Positions 1 through 13,640 of a stretch of DNA of 64,000 nucleotides are shown one piece after another (the stretch's first letter is position 1; each line of letters opens with the position of its first letter). A program made the position numbers and the translations under genes. Source of the DNA: Ixodes scapularis (taxonomy: Eukaryota; Arthropoda; Arachnida; Ixodida; Ixodidae); contig NW_024610478.1 in NCBI RefSeq assembly GCF_016920785.2, positions 39,978-103,977 on the forward strand, in the 5' to 3' direction. Below the pieces are notes generated by a model, which was not told where the DNA came from, did not search any database, and worked only from the letters and a program-made list of their open reading frames with translations.

Positions 1-3000
1 CGCTCCAATAATTCGCTTTCACCGAGGCAATAGCCGAGATCGTGGTCACGGAGAACGAATAAAACCGCACCGAACGTCTCTCGTCAGGCCGTGCTCTCTC
101 CAATAATTCGCTTTCACCGAGGCAATAGCCGAGATCGTGGTCACGGTGAACGAATAAAACGGCGCCAAAACGTCTCTCGTCAGGCCGTGCTCTCTCCAAT
201 AATTCGCTTTCACCGAGGCAATAGCCGAGATCGTGGTCACGGTGAACGAATAAAACGGCGCCAAACGTCTCTCGTCAGGCCGTGCTCGCTCCAATAATTC
301 GCTTTCACCGAGGCAATAGCCGAGATCGTGGTCACGGTGAACGAATAAAACGGCGCCAAACGTCTCTCGTCAGGCCGTGCTCGCTCCAATAATTCGCTTT
401 CACCGAGGCAATAGCCGAGATCGTGGTCACGGTGAACGAATAAAACGGTGCCAAACGTCTCTCGTCAGGCCGTGCTCTCTCCAATAATTCGCTTTCACTG
501 AGGCAATAGCCGAGATCGTGGTCACGGTGAACGAATAAAACGGCGCCAAACGTCTCTCGTCAGGCCGTGCTCGCTCCAATAATTCGCTTTCACCGAGGCA
601 ATAGCCGAGATCGTGGTCACGGTGAACGAATAAAACGGCGCCAAACGTCTCTCGTCAGGCCGTGCTCGCTCCAATAATTCGCTTTCACCGAGGCAATAGC
701 CGAGATCGTGGTCACGGTGAACGAATAAAACCGCGCCGAACGTCTCTCGTCAGGCCGTGCTCTCTCCAATAATTCGCTTTCACCGAGGCAATAGCCGAGA
801 TCGTGGTCACGGTGAACGAATAAAACGGCGCCAAACGTCTCTCGTCAGGCCGTGCTCGCTCCAATATTTCGCTTTCACCGAGGCAATAGCCGACATCGTG
901 GTCACGGTGAACGAATAAAACCGCGCCGAACGTCTCTCGTCAGGCCGTGCTCTCTCCAATAATTCGCTTTCACCGAGGCAATAGCCGAGATCGTGGTCAC
1001 GGTGAACGAATAAAACCGCGCCGAACGTCTCTCGTCAGGCCGTGCTCGCTCCAATAATTCGCTTTCACCGAGGCAATAGCCGAGATCGTGGTCACGGTGA
1101 ACGAATAAAACGGCGCCAAACGTCTCTCGTCAGGCCGTGCTCGCTCCAATAATTCGCTTTCACCGAGGCAATAGCCGAGATCGTGGTCACGGTGAACGAA
1201 TAAAACGGCGCCAAACGTCTCTCGTCAGGCCGTGCTCGCTTTAATAATTCGCTTTCACCGAGGCAATAGCCGAGATCGTGGTCACGGTGAACGAATAAAA
1301 CCGCGCCGAACGTCTCTCGTCAGGCCGTGCTCTCTCCAATAATTCGCTTTCACCGAGGCAATAGCCGAGATCGTGGTCACGGTGAACGAATAAAACCGCG
1401 CCGAACGTCTCTCGTCAGGCCGTGCTCGCTGCAATAATTCGCTTTCACCGAGGCAATAGCCGAGATCGTGGTCACGGTGAACGAATAAAACCGCGCCGAA
1501 CGTCTCTCGTCAGGCCGTGCTCGCTCCAATAATTCGCTTTCACCGAGGCAATAGCCGAGATCGTGGTCACGGTGAACGAATAAAACGGCGCCAAACGTCT
1601 CTCGTCAGGCCGTGCTCGCTCCAATAATTCGCTTTCACCGAGGCAATAGCCGAGATCGTGGTCATGGTGAACGAATAAAACGGCGCCAAACGTCTCTCGT
1701 CAGGCCGTGCTCGCTCCAATAATTCGCTTTCACCGAGGCAATAGCCGAGATCGTGGTCACGGTGAACGAATAAAACGGCGCCAAACGTCTCTCGTCAGGC
1801 CGTGCTCGCTCCAATAATTCGCTTTCACCGAGGCAATAGCCGAGATCGTGGTCACGGTGAACGAATAAAACCGCGCCGAACGTCTCTCGTCAGGCCGTGC
1901 TCTCTCCAATAATTCGCTTTCACCGAGGCAATAGCCGAGATCGTGGTCACGGTGAACGAATAAAACGGCGCCAAACGTCTCTCGTCAGGCCGTGCTCGCT
2001 CCAATAATTCGCTTTCACCGAGGCAATAGCCGAGATCGTGGTCATGGTGAACGAATAAAACGGCGCCAAACGTCTCTCGTCAGGCCGTGCTCGCTCCAAT
2101 AATTCGCTTTCACCGAGGCAATAGCCGAGATCGTGATCACGGTGAACGAATAAAACCGCGCCGAACGTCTCTCGTCAGGCCGTGCTCTCTCCAATAATTC
2201 GCTTTCACCGAGGCAATAGCCGAGATCGTGGTCACGGTGAACGAATAAAACGGCGCCAAACGTCTCTCGTCAGGCCGTGCTCGCTCCAATAATTCGCTTT
2301 CACCGAGGCAATAGCCGAGATCGTGGTCACGGTGAACGAATAAAACCGCGCCGAACGTCTCTCGTCAGGCCGTGCTCGCTCCAATAATTCGCTTTCACCG
2401 AGGCAATAGCCGAGATCGTGGTCACGGTGAACGAATAAAACGGCGCCAAACGTCTCTCGTCAGGCCGTGCTCGCTCCAATAATTCGCTTATACCGAGGCA
2501 ATAGCCGAGATCGTGGTCACGGTGAACGAATAAAACGGCGCCAAACGTCTCTCGTCAGGCCGTGCTCGCTCCAATAATTCGCTTTCACCGAGGCAATAGC
2601 CGAGATCGTGGTCACGGTGAACGAATAAAACGGCGCCAAACGTCTCTCGTCAGGCCGTGCTCGCTCCAATAATTCGCTTTCACGAGGCAATAGCCGAGAT
2701 CGTGGTCACGGTGAACGAATAAAACGGCGCCAAACGCCTCTCGTCAGGCCGTGCTCGCTCCAATAATTCGCTTTCACCGAGGCAATAGCCGAGATCGTGG
2801 TCACGGTGAACAAATAAAACGGCGCCAAACGTCTCTCGTCAGGCCGTGCTCTCTCCAATATTTCGCTTTCACCGAGGCAATAGCCGAGATCGTGGTCACG
2901 GTGAACGAATAAAACGGCGCCAAACGTCTCTCGTCAGGCCGTGCTCGCTCCAATAATTCGCTTTCACCGAGGCAATAGCCGAGATCGTGGTCACGGTGAA

Positions 3001-6000
3001 CGAATAAAACGGCGCCAAACGTCTCTCGTCAGGCCGTGCTCTCTCCAATAATTCGCTTTCACCGAGGCAATAGCCGAGATCGTGGTCACGGTGAACGAAT
3101 AAAACGGCGCCAAACGTCTCTCGTCAGGCCGTGCTCGCTCCAATAATTCGCTTTCACCGAGGCAATAGCCGAGATCGTGGTCACGGTGAACGAATAAAAC
3201 CGCGCCGAACGTGTCTCGTCAGGCCGTGCTCGCTCCAATAATTCGCTTTCACCGAGGCAATAGCCGAGATCGTGGTCACGGTGAACGAATAAAACGGCGC
3301 CAAACGTCTCTCGTCAGGCCGTGCTCGCTCCAATAATTCGCTTTCACCGAGGCAATAGCCGAGATCGTGGTCACGGTGAACGAATAAAACCGCGCCGAAC
3401 GTCTCTCGTCAGGCCGTGCTCTCTCCAATAATTCGCTTTCACCGAGGCAATAGCCGAGATCGTGGTCACGGTGAACGAATAAAACCGCGCCAAACGTCTC
3501 TCGTCAGGCCGTGCTCTCTCCAATAATTCGCTTTCACCGAGGCAATAGCCGAGATCGTGGTCACGGTGAACGAATAAAACCGCGCCGAACGTCTCTCGTC
3601 AGGCCGTGCTCGCTCCAATAATTCGCTTTCACCGAGGCAATAGCCGAGATCGTGGTCACGGTGAACGAATAAAACCGCGCCGAACGTCTCTCGTCAGGCC
3701 GTGCTCGCTCCAATAATTCGCTTTCACCGAGGCAATAGCCGAGATCGTGGTCACGGTGAATGAATAAAACCGCGCCGAACGTCTCTCGTCAGGCCGTGCT
3801 CGCTCCAATAATTCGCTTTCACCGAGGCAATAGCCGAGATCGTGGTCACGGTGAACGAATAAAACGGCGCCAAACGTTTCCCTTCAGGCCGTGCTCGCTC
3901 CAATAATTCGCTTTCACCGAGGCAATAGCCGAGATCGTGGTCACGGTGAACGAATAAAACCGCGCCGAACGTCTCTCGTCAGGCCGTGCTCGCTCCAATA
4001 ATTCGCTTTCACCGAGGCAATAGCCGAGATCGTGGTCACGGTGAATGAATAAAACCGCGCCGAACGTCTCTCGTCAGGCCGTGCTCGCTCCAATAATTCG
4101 CTTTCACCGAGGCAATAGCCGAGATCGTGGTCACGGTGAACGAATAAAACGGCGCCAAACGTTTCCCTTCAGGCCGTGCTCGCTCCAATAATTCGCTTTC
4201 ACCGAGGCAATAGCCGAGATCGTGGTCACGGTGAACGAATAAAACCGCGCCGAACGTCTCTCGTCAGGCCGTGCTCGCTCCAATAATTCGCTTTCACCGA
4301 GGCAATAGCCGAGATCGTGGTCACGGTGAATGAATAAAACCGCGCCGAACGTCTCTCGTCAGGCCGTGCTCGCTCCAATAATTCGCTTTCACCGTGGCAA
4401 TAGCCGAGATCGTGGTCACGGTGAACGAATAAAACGGCGCCAAACGTCTCTCGTCAGGCCGTGCTCGCTCCAATAATTCGCTTTCACCGAGGCAATAGCC
4501 GAGATCGTGGTCACGGTGAACGAATAAAAACCGCGCCGAACGTCTCTCGTCAGGCCGTGCTCGCTCCAATATTTCGCTTTCACCGAGGCAATAGCCGAGA
4601 TCGTGGTCACGGTGAACGAATAAAACCGCGCCGAACGTCTCTCGTCAGGCCGTGCTCGCTCCAATAATTCGCTTTCACCGAGGCAATAGCCGAGATCGTG
4701 GTCACGGTGAACGAATAAAACGGCGCCAAACGTCTCTCGTCAGGCCGTGCTCGCTCCAATAATTCGCTTTCACCGAGGCAATAGCCGAGATCGTGGTCAC
4801 GGTGAACGAATAAAAACCGCGCCGAACGTCTCTCGTCAGGCCGTGCTCTCTCCAATAATTCGCTTTCACCGAGGCAATAGCCGAGATCGTGGTCACGGTG
4901 AACGAATAAAACCGCGCCAAACGTCTCTCGTCAGGCCGTGCTCTCTCCAATAATTCGCTTTCACCGAGGCAATAGCCGAGATCGTGGTCACGGTGAACGA
5001 ATAAAACCGCGCCGAACGTCTCTCGTCAGGCCGTGCTCGCTCAAATAATTCGCTTTCACCGAGGCAATAGCCGAGATCGTGGTCACGGTGAACGAATAAA
5101 ACCGCGCCGAACGTCTCTCGTCAGGCCGTGCTCGCTCCAATAATTCGCTTTCACCGAGGCAATAGCCGAGATCGTGGTCACGGTGAACGAATAAAACGGC
5201 GCCAAACGTTTCCCTTCAGGCCGTGCTCGCTCCAATAATTCGCTTTCACCGAGGCAATAGCCGAGATCGTGGTCACGGTGAACGAATAAAACCGCGCCGA
5301 ACGTCTCTCGTCAGGCCGTGCTCGCTCCAATAATTCGCTTTCACCGAGGCAATAGCCGAGATCGTGGTCACGGTGAATGAATAAAACCGCGCCGAACGTC
5401 TCTCGTCAGGCCGTGCTCGCTCCAATAATTCGCTTTCACCGAGGCAATAGCCGAGATCGTGGTCACGGTGAACGAATAAAACGGCGCCAAACGTCTCTCG
5501 TCAGGCCGTGCTCGCTCCAATAATTCGCTTTCACCGAGGCAATAGCCGAGATCGTGGTCACGGTGAACGAATAAAACGGCGCCAAACGTCTCTCGTCAGG
5601 CCGTGCTCTCTCCAATAATTCGCTTTCACCGAGGCAATAGCCGAGATCGTGGTCACGGTGAACGAATAAAACCGCGCCGAACGTCTCTCGTCAGGCCGTG
5701 CTCTCTCCAATAATTCGCTTTCACCGAGGCAATAGCCGAGATCGTGGTCATGGTGAACGAATAAAACGGCGCCAAACGTCTCTCGTCAGGCCGTGCTCTC
5801 TCCAATAATTCGCTTTTGCCGAGGCAATAGCCGAGATCGTGGTCACGGTGAACGAATAAAACGGCGCCAAACGTCTCTCGTCAGGCCGTGCTCGCTCCAA
5901 TAATTCGCATTCACCGAGGCAATAGCCGAGATCGTGGTCACGGTGAACGAATAAAACCGCGCCGAACGTCTCTCGTCAGGCCGTGCTCTCTCCAATAATT

Positions 6001-7800
6001 CGCTTTCACCGAGGCAATAGCCGAGATCGTGGTCACGGTGAACGAATAAAACGGCGCCAAACGTCTGTCGTCAGGCCGTGCTCGCTCCAATAATTCGCTT
6101 TCACCGAGGCAATAGCCGAGATCGTGGTCACGGTGAACGACTAAAACCTCGCCGAACGTCTCTCGTCAGGCCGTGCTCTCTCCAATAATTCGCTTTCACC
6201 GAGGCAATAGCCGAGATCGTGGTCACGGTGAACGAATAAAACGGCGCCAAACGTCTCTCGTCAGGCCGTGCTCGCTCCAATAATTCGCTTTCACCGAGGC
6301 AACAGCCGAGATCGTGGTCACGGTGAACGAATAAAACGGCGCCAAACGTCTCTCGTCAGGCCGTGCTCGCTCCAATAATTCGCTTTCACCGAGGCAATAG
6401 CCGAGATCGTGGTCACGGTGAACGAATAAAACCGCGCCGAACGTCTCTCGTCAGGCCGTGCTCTCTCCAATAATTCGCTTTCACCGAGGCAATAGCCGAG
6501 ATCGTGGTCACGGTGAACGAATAAAACGGCGCCAAACGTCTCTCGTCAGGCCGTGCTCGCTCCAATAATTCGCTTTCACCGAGGCAATAGCCGAGATCGT
6601 GGTCACGGTGAACGAATAAAACGGCGCCAAACGTCTCTCGTCAGGCCGTGCTCGCTCCAATAATTCGCTTTCACCGAGGCAATAGCCGAGATCGTGGTCA
6701 CGGTGAACGAATAAAACCGCGCCGAACGTCTCTCGTCAGGCCGTGCTCTCTCCAATAATTCGCTTTCACCGAGGCAATAGCCGAGATCGTGGTCACGGTG
6801 AACGAATAAAACGGCGCCAAACGTCTCTCGTCAGGCCGTGCTCGCTCCAATAATTCGCTTTCACCGAGGCAATAGCCGAGATCGTGGTCACGGTGAACGA
6901 ATAAAACCGCGCAGAACGTCTCTCGTCAGGCCGTGCTCTCTCCAATAATTCGCTTTCACCGAGGCAATAGCCGAGATCGTGGTCACGGTGAACGAATAAA
7001 ACGGCGCCAAACGTCACTCGTCAGGCCGTGCTCGCTCCAATAATTCGCTTTCACCGAGGCAATAACCGAGATCGTGGTCACGGTGAACGAATAAAACGGC
7101 GCCAAACGTCTCTCGTCAGGCCGTGCTCGCTCCAATAATTCGCTTTCACCGAGGCAATAGCCGAGATCGTGGTCACGGTGAACGAATAAAACCGCGCCGA
7201 ACGTCTCTCGTCAGGCCGTGCTCTCTCCAATAATTCGCTTTCACCGAGGCAATAGCCGAGATCGTGGTCACGGTGAACGAATAAAACGGCGCCAAACGTC
7301 TCTCGTCAGGCCGTGCTCGCTCCAATAATTCGCTTTCACCGAGGCAATAACCGAGATCGTGGTCACGGTGAACGAATAAAACCGCGCCGAACGTCTCTCG
7401 TCAGGCCGTGCTCTCTCCAATAATTCGCTTTCACCGAGGCAATAGCCGAGATCGTGGTCACGGTGAACGAATAAAACCGCGCCGAACGTCTCTCGTCAGG
7501 CCGTGCTCGCTCCAATAATTCGCTTTCACCGAGGCAATAGCCGAGATCGTGGTCACGGTGAACGAATAAATCGGCGCCAAACGTCTATCGTCAGGCCGTG
7601 CTCGCTCCAATAATTCGCTTTCACCGAGGCAATAGCCGAGATCGTGGTCACGGTGAACGAATAAAACGGCGCCAAACGTCTCTCGTCGGGCCGTGCTCGC
7701 TCCAATAATTCGCTTTCACCGAGGCAATAGCCGAGATCGTGGTCACGGTGAACGAATAAAACCGCGCCGAACGTCTCTCGTCAGGCCGTGCTCTCTCCAA
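1..7800. repeat. Array segment 1: interleaved A and B monomers, position 2 mostly G
   Basis: About 82 monomers. Unlike the centre of the window, most copies read GCTCGCTCC at the monomer junction (position 2 G). Copies with GCTCTCTCC are scattered among them, often following an A-type unit. A and B haplotypes alternate irregularly in runs of one to three. Few indels are present: an extra A in the run at 167-170, a missing C near 2684, and one extra A each near 4527 and 4815. Nothing other than satellite is seen. The first 300 bases closely resemble 61.8-62.1 kb, including the extra A at 167-170. Confidence 0.9.
3700..4430. repeat. 3-monomer (285 bp) higher-order repeat
   Basis: The variant GTGAATGAATAA, with T at 3761, 4046 and 4331, recurs at exactly 285-bp steps. 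The variant ACGTTTCCCTTCAGG recurs with its G at 3876 and 4161, also 285 bp apart. The two markers together define a local unit of three monomers present about two and a half times. One more pair of the same markers lies at about 5208 and 5378, displaced by 11 monomers plus two inserted A bases (near 4527 and 4815). Confidence 0.85.
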
Positions 7801-10800
7801 TAATTCGCTTTCACCGAGGCAATAGCGTCACGGTGAACGAATAAAACCGCGCCGAACGTCCTCTCGTCAGGCCGTGCTCTCTCCAATAATTCGCTTTCAC
7901 CGAGGCAATAGCCGAGATCGTGGTCACGGTGAACGAATAAAACCGCGCCGAACGTCTCTCGTCAGGCCGTGCTCTCTCCAATAATTCGCTTTCACGGAGG
8001 CAATAGCCGAGATCGTGGTCACGGTGAACGAATAAAACCGCGCCGAACGTCTCTCGTCAGGCCGTGCTCTCTCCAATAATTCGCTTTCCCCGAGGCAATA
8101 GCCGAGATCGTGGTCACGGTGAATGAATAAAACCGCGCCGAACGTCTCTCGGTCAGGCCGTGCTCTCTCCAATAATTCGCTTTCACCCAGGCAATAGCCG
8201 AGATCGTGGTCACGGTGAACGAATAAAACCGCGCCGAACGTCTCTCGTCAGGCCGTGCTCTCTCCAATAATTCGCTTTCACCCAGGCAATAGCCGAGATC
8301 GTGGTCACGGTGAACGAATAAAACCGCGCCGAACGTCTCTCGTCAGGCCGTGCTCTCTCCAATAATTCGCTTTCACCGAGGCAATAGCCGAGATCATGGT
8401 CACGGTGAACAAATAAAACCGCGCCGAACGTCTCTCGTCAGGCCGTGCTCTCTCCAATAATTCGGCTTTCACCCAGGCAATAGCCCGAGATCGTGGTCAC
8501 GGTGAACGAATAAAACCGCGCCGAACGTCTCTCGTCAGCCGTGCTCTCTCCAATAATTCGCTTTCACCGAGGCAATAGCCGAGATCGTGGTCACGGTGAA
8601 CGAATAAAACCGCGCCGAACGTCTCTCGTCAGGCCGTGCTCTCTCCAATAATTCGCTTTCACCGAGGCAATAGCCGAGATCGTTGTCACGGTGAACGAAT
8701 AAAACCCCGCCGAACGTCTCTCGTCAGGCCGTGCTCTCTCCAATAATTCGCTTTCACCGAGGCAATAGCCGAGATCGTGGTCACGGTGAACGAATAAAAC
8801 AGCGCCGAGCGTCTCTCGTCAGGCCGTGCTCTCTCCAATAATTCGCTTTCACCGAGGCAATAGCCGAGATCGTGGTCACGGTGAACGAATAAAACCGCGC
8901 CGAAACGTCTCTCGTCAGGCCGTGCTCTCTCCAATAATTCGCTTTCACCGAGGCAATAGCCAAGATCGTGGTCACGGTGAACGAATAAAACCGCGCCGAA
9001 CGTCTCTCGTCAGGCCGTGCTCTCTCCAATAATTCGCTTTCACCGAGGCAATAGCCGAGATCGTGGTCACGGTGAACGAATAAAACCGCGCCGAACGTCT
9101 CTCGTCAGGCCGTGCTCTCTCCAATAATTCGCTTTCACCGAGGCAATAGCCGAGATCGTGGTCACGGTGAACGAATAAAACCGCGCGAACGTCTCTCGTC
9201 AGGCCGTGCTCTCTCCAATAATTCGCTTTCACCGAGGCAATAGCCGAGATCGTGGTCACGGTGAACGAATAAAACCGCGCCGAACGTCTCTCGTTAGGCC
9301 GTACTCTCTCCAATAATTCGCTTTCACCGAGGCAATAGCCGAGATCGTGGTCACGGTGAACGAATAAAACCGCGCCGAACGTCTCTCGTCAGGCCGTGCT
9401 CTCTCCAATAATTCGCTTTCACCGAGGCAATAGCCGAGATCGTGGTCACGGTGAACGAATAAAACCGCGCCGAACGTCTCTCGTCAGTCCGTGCTCTCTC
9501 CAATAATTCGCTTTCACCGAGGCAATAGCCGAGATCGTGGTCACGGTGAACGAATAAAACCGCGCCGAACGTCTCTCGTCAGGCCGTGCTCTCTCCAATA
9601 ATTCGCTTTCACCGAGGCAATAGCCGAGATCGTGGTCACGGTGAACGAATAAAACCGCGCCGAAGCGTCTCTCGTCAGGCCGCGCTCTCTCCAATAATTC
9701 GCTTTCACCCAGGCAATAGCCGAGATCGTGGTCACGGTGAACGAATAAAACGGCGCCAAACGTCTCTCGTCAGGCCGTGCTCTCTCCAATAATTCGCTTT
9801 CACCGAGGCAATAGCCGAGATCGTGGTCACGGTGAACGAATAAAACGGCGCCAAACGTCTCTCGTCAGGCCGTGCTCTCTCCAATAATTCGCTTTCACCG
9901 AGGCAATAGCCGAGATCGTGGTCACGGTGAACGAATAAAACCGCGCCGAACGTCTCTCGTCAGGCCGTGCTCTCTCGAATAATTCGCTTTCACCGAGGCA
10001 ATAGCCGAGATCGTGGTCACGGTGAACGAATAAAAACCGCGCCGAACGTCTCTCGTCAGGCCGTGCTCTCTCCAATAATTCGCTTTCACCGAGGCAATAG
10101 CCGAGATCGTGGTCACGGTGAACGAATAAACCGCGCCGAACGTCTCTCGTCAGGCCGTGCTCTCTCCAATAATTCGCTTTCACCGAGGCAATAGCCGAGA
10201 TCGTGGTCACGGTGAACGAATAAAACCGCGCCGAACGTCTCTCGTCAGGCCGTGCTCTCTCCAATAATTCGCTTTCACCGAGGCAATAGCCGAGATCGTG
10301 GTCACGGTGAACGAATAAAACCGCGCCGAACGTCTCTCGTCAGGCCGTGCTCTCTCCAATAATTCGCCTTTCACCGAGGCAATAGCCGAGATCGTGGTCA
10401 CGGGTGAACGAATAAAACCGCGCCGAACGTCTCTCGTCAGGCCGTGCTCTCTCCAATAATTCGCTTTCACCCAGGCAATAGCCGAGATCGTGGGTCACGG
10501 TGAACGAATAAAACCGCGCCGAACGTCTCTCGTCAGGCCGTGCTCTCTCCAATAATTCGCTTTCACCGAGGCAATAGCCGAGATCGTGGGTCACGGTGAA
10601 CGAATAAAACCGCGGCCGAACGTCTCTCGTCAGGCCGTGCTCTCTCCAATAGTTCGCTTTCACCCCAGGCAATAGCCGAGATCGTGGTCACGGTGAACGA
10701 ATAAAAACCGCGCCGAACGTCTCTCGTCAGGCCGTGCTCTCTCCAATAATTCGCTTTCACCGAGGCAATAGCCGAGATCGTGGTCACGGAGAACGAATAA

Positions 10801-13640
10801 AACCGCGCCGAACGTCTCTCGTCAGGCCGTGCTCTCTCCAATAATTCGCTTTCACCGAGGCAATAGCCGAGATCGTGGTCACGGTGAACGAATAAAACCG
10901 CGCCGAACGTCTCTCGTCAGGCCGTGCTCTCTCCAATAATTCGCTTTCACCGAGGCAATAGCCGAGATGGTGGTCACGGTGAACGAATAAAACCGCGCCG
11001 AACGTCTCTCGTCAGGCCGTGCTCTCTCCAATAATTCGCTTTCACCCAGGCAATAGCCGAGATCGTGGTCACGGTGAACGAATAAAACCGCGCCGAACGT
11101 CTCTCGTCAGGCCGTGCTCTCTCCAATAATTTGCTTTCACCGAGGCAATAGCCGAGATCGTGGTCACGGTGAACGAATAAAACCGCGCCGAACGTCTCCG
11201 TCAGGCCGTGCTCTCTCCAATAATTCGCTTTCACCGAGGCAATAGCCGAGATCGTGGTCACGGTGAACGAATAAAACCGCGCCGAACGTCTCTCGTCAGG
11301 CCGTGCTCTCTCCAATAATTCGCTTTCACCGAGGCAATAGCCGAGATTGTGGTCACGGTGAACGAATAAAACCGCGCCGAACATCTCTCGTCAGGCCGTG
11401 CTCTCTCCAATAATTCGCTTTCACCCGGGCAATAGCCGAGATCGTGGTCACGGTGAACGAATAAAACCGCGCCGAACGTCTCTCGTCAGGCCGTGCTCTC
11501 TCCAATAGTTCGCTTTCACCGAGGCAATAGCCGAGATCGTGGTCACGGTGAACGAATAAAACCGCGCCGAACGTCTCTCGTCAGGCCGTGCTCTCTCCAA
11601 TAATTCGCTTTCACCGAGGCAATAGCCGAGATCGTGGTCACGGGTGAACGAATAAAACCGCGCCGAACGTCTCTCGTCAGGTCGTGCTCTCTCCAATAAT
11701 TCGCTTTCACCGAGGCAATAGCCGAGATCGTGGTCACGGTGAACGAATAAAACCGCGCCGAACGTCTCTCGTCAGGCCGTGCTCTCTCCAATAATTCGCT
11801 TTCACCGATGCAATAGCCGAGATCGTGGTCACGGTGAACGAATAAAACCGCGCCGAACGTCTCTCGTCAGGCCGTGCTCTCTCCAATAATTCGCTTTCAC
11901 CGAGCAATAGCCGAGATCGTGGTCACGGTGAACGAATAAAACCGCGCCGAACGTCTCTCGTCAGGCCGTGCTCTCTCCAATAATTCGCTTCTACCCAGGC
12001 AATAGCCGAGATCGTGGTCACGGTGAACGAATAAAACCGCGCCGAACGTCTCTCGTCAGGCCGTGCTCTCTCCAATAATTCGCTTTCACCGAGGCAATAG
12101 CCGAGATCGTGGTCACGGTGAACGAATAAAACCGCGCCGAACGTCTCTCGTCAGGCCGTGCTCTCTCCAATAATTCGCTTTCACCGAGGCAATAGCCGAG
12201 ATCGTGGTCACGGTGAACGAATAAAACCGCGCCGAACGTCTCTCGTCAGGCCGTGCTCTCTCCAATATTTCGCTTTCACCGAGGCAATAGCCGAGATCGT
12301 GGGTCACGGTGAACGAATAAAACCGCGCCGAACGTCTCTCGTCAGGCCGTGCTCTCTCCAATAATTCGCTTTCACCCAGGCAATAGCCGAGATCGTGGTC
12401 ACGGTGAACGAATAAAACCGCGCCGAACGTCTCTCGTCAGGCCGTGCTCTCTCCAATAATTCGCTTTCACAAAGGCAATAGCCGAGATCGTGGTCACGGT
12501 GAACGAATAAAACGGCGCCAAACGTCTCTCGTCAGGCCGTGCACTCTCCAATAATTCGCTTTCACCCAGGCAATAGCCGAGATCTTGGTCACGGTGAACG
12601 AATAAAACCGCGCCGAACGTCTCTCGTCAGGCCGTGCTCTCTCCAATAATTCGCTTTCACCGAGGCAATAGCCGAGATCGTGGTCACGGTGAACGAATAA
12701 AACGGCGCCAAACGTCTCTCGTCAGGCCGTGCTCTCTCCAATAATTCGCTTTCACCCAGGCTATAGCCGAGATCGTGGTCACGGTGAACGAATAAAACCG
12801 CGCCGAACGTCTCTCGTCAGGCCGTGCTCTCTCCAATAATTCGCTTTCACCGAGGCAATAGCCGAGATCGTGGTCACGGTGAACGAATAAAACCGCGCCG
12901 AACGTCTCTCGTCAGGCCGTGCACTCTCCAATAATTCGCTTTCACCCAGGCAATAGCCGAGATCGTGGTCACGGTGAACGAATAAAACCGCGCCGAACGT
13001 CTCTCGTCAGGCTGTGCTCTCTCAATAATTCGCTTTCACCCAGGCAATAGCCGAGATCGTGGTCACGGTGAACGAATAAAACCGCGCCGAACGTCTCTCG
13101 TCAGGCCGTGCTCTCTCCAATAATTCGCTTTCACCCAGGCATTAGCCGAGATCTTGGTCACGGTGAACGAATAAAACCGCGCCGAACGTCTCTCGTCAGG
13201 CCGTGCAATCTCCAATAATTGGCTTTCACCGAGGCAATAGCCGAGATCGTGGTCACGGTGAACGAATAAAACGGCGCCAAACGTCTCTCGTCAGGCCGTG
13301 CTCTCTCCAATAATTCGCTTTCACCCAGGGAATAGCCGAGATCGTGGTCACGGTGAACGAATAAAACCGCGCCGAACGTCTCTCGTCAGGCCGTGCTCTC
13401 TCCAATAATTCGCTTTCACCGAGGCAATAGCCGAGATCGTGGTCACGGTGAACGAATAAAACCGCGCCGAACGTCTCTCGTCAGGCCGTGCTCTCTCCAA
13501 TAATTCGCTTTCACCGAGGCAATAGCCGAGATCGTGGTCACGGTTGAACGAAATAAAACCGCGCCGAACGTCTCTCGTCAGGCCGTGCTCTCTCCAATAA
13601 TTCGCTTTCACCCAGGCAATAGCCGAGATCGTGGTCACGG
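7800..13640. repeat. Array segment 2: A-type monomers with dense small indels; composite copy of later blocks
   Basis: Almost all A haplotype with position 2 T. I count about 25 indels in under 6 kb: a 10-bp loss inside the monomer near 7827, and single-base changes near 7860, 8150, 8463, 8487, 8537, 8904, 9183, 9664, 10033, 10130, 10368, 10403, 10491, 10589, 10614, 10673, 10707, 11196, 11642, 11904, 12300, 13022 and 13544. Most lengthen or shorten a short homopolymer. The substitution markers match other blocks: 7993-9490 follows the same order of variants as 14369-15860, and 9680-13340 follows 21091-24830, but those counterparts lack the indels. It is either a real diverged duplicate or a low-quality consensus. 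Confidence 0.85.

Noticed and set aside
7815..7845. Target-site or excision scar at the 10-bp loss near 7827
   Set aside because: The missing bases are internal to a normal monomer, with no flanking duplication or inserted sequence. A simple deletion or consensus error is enough.
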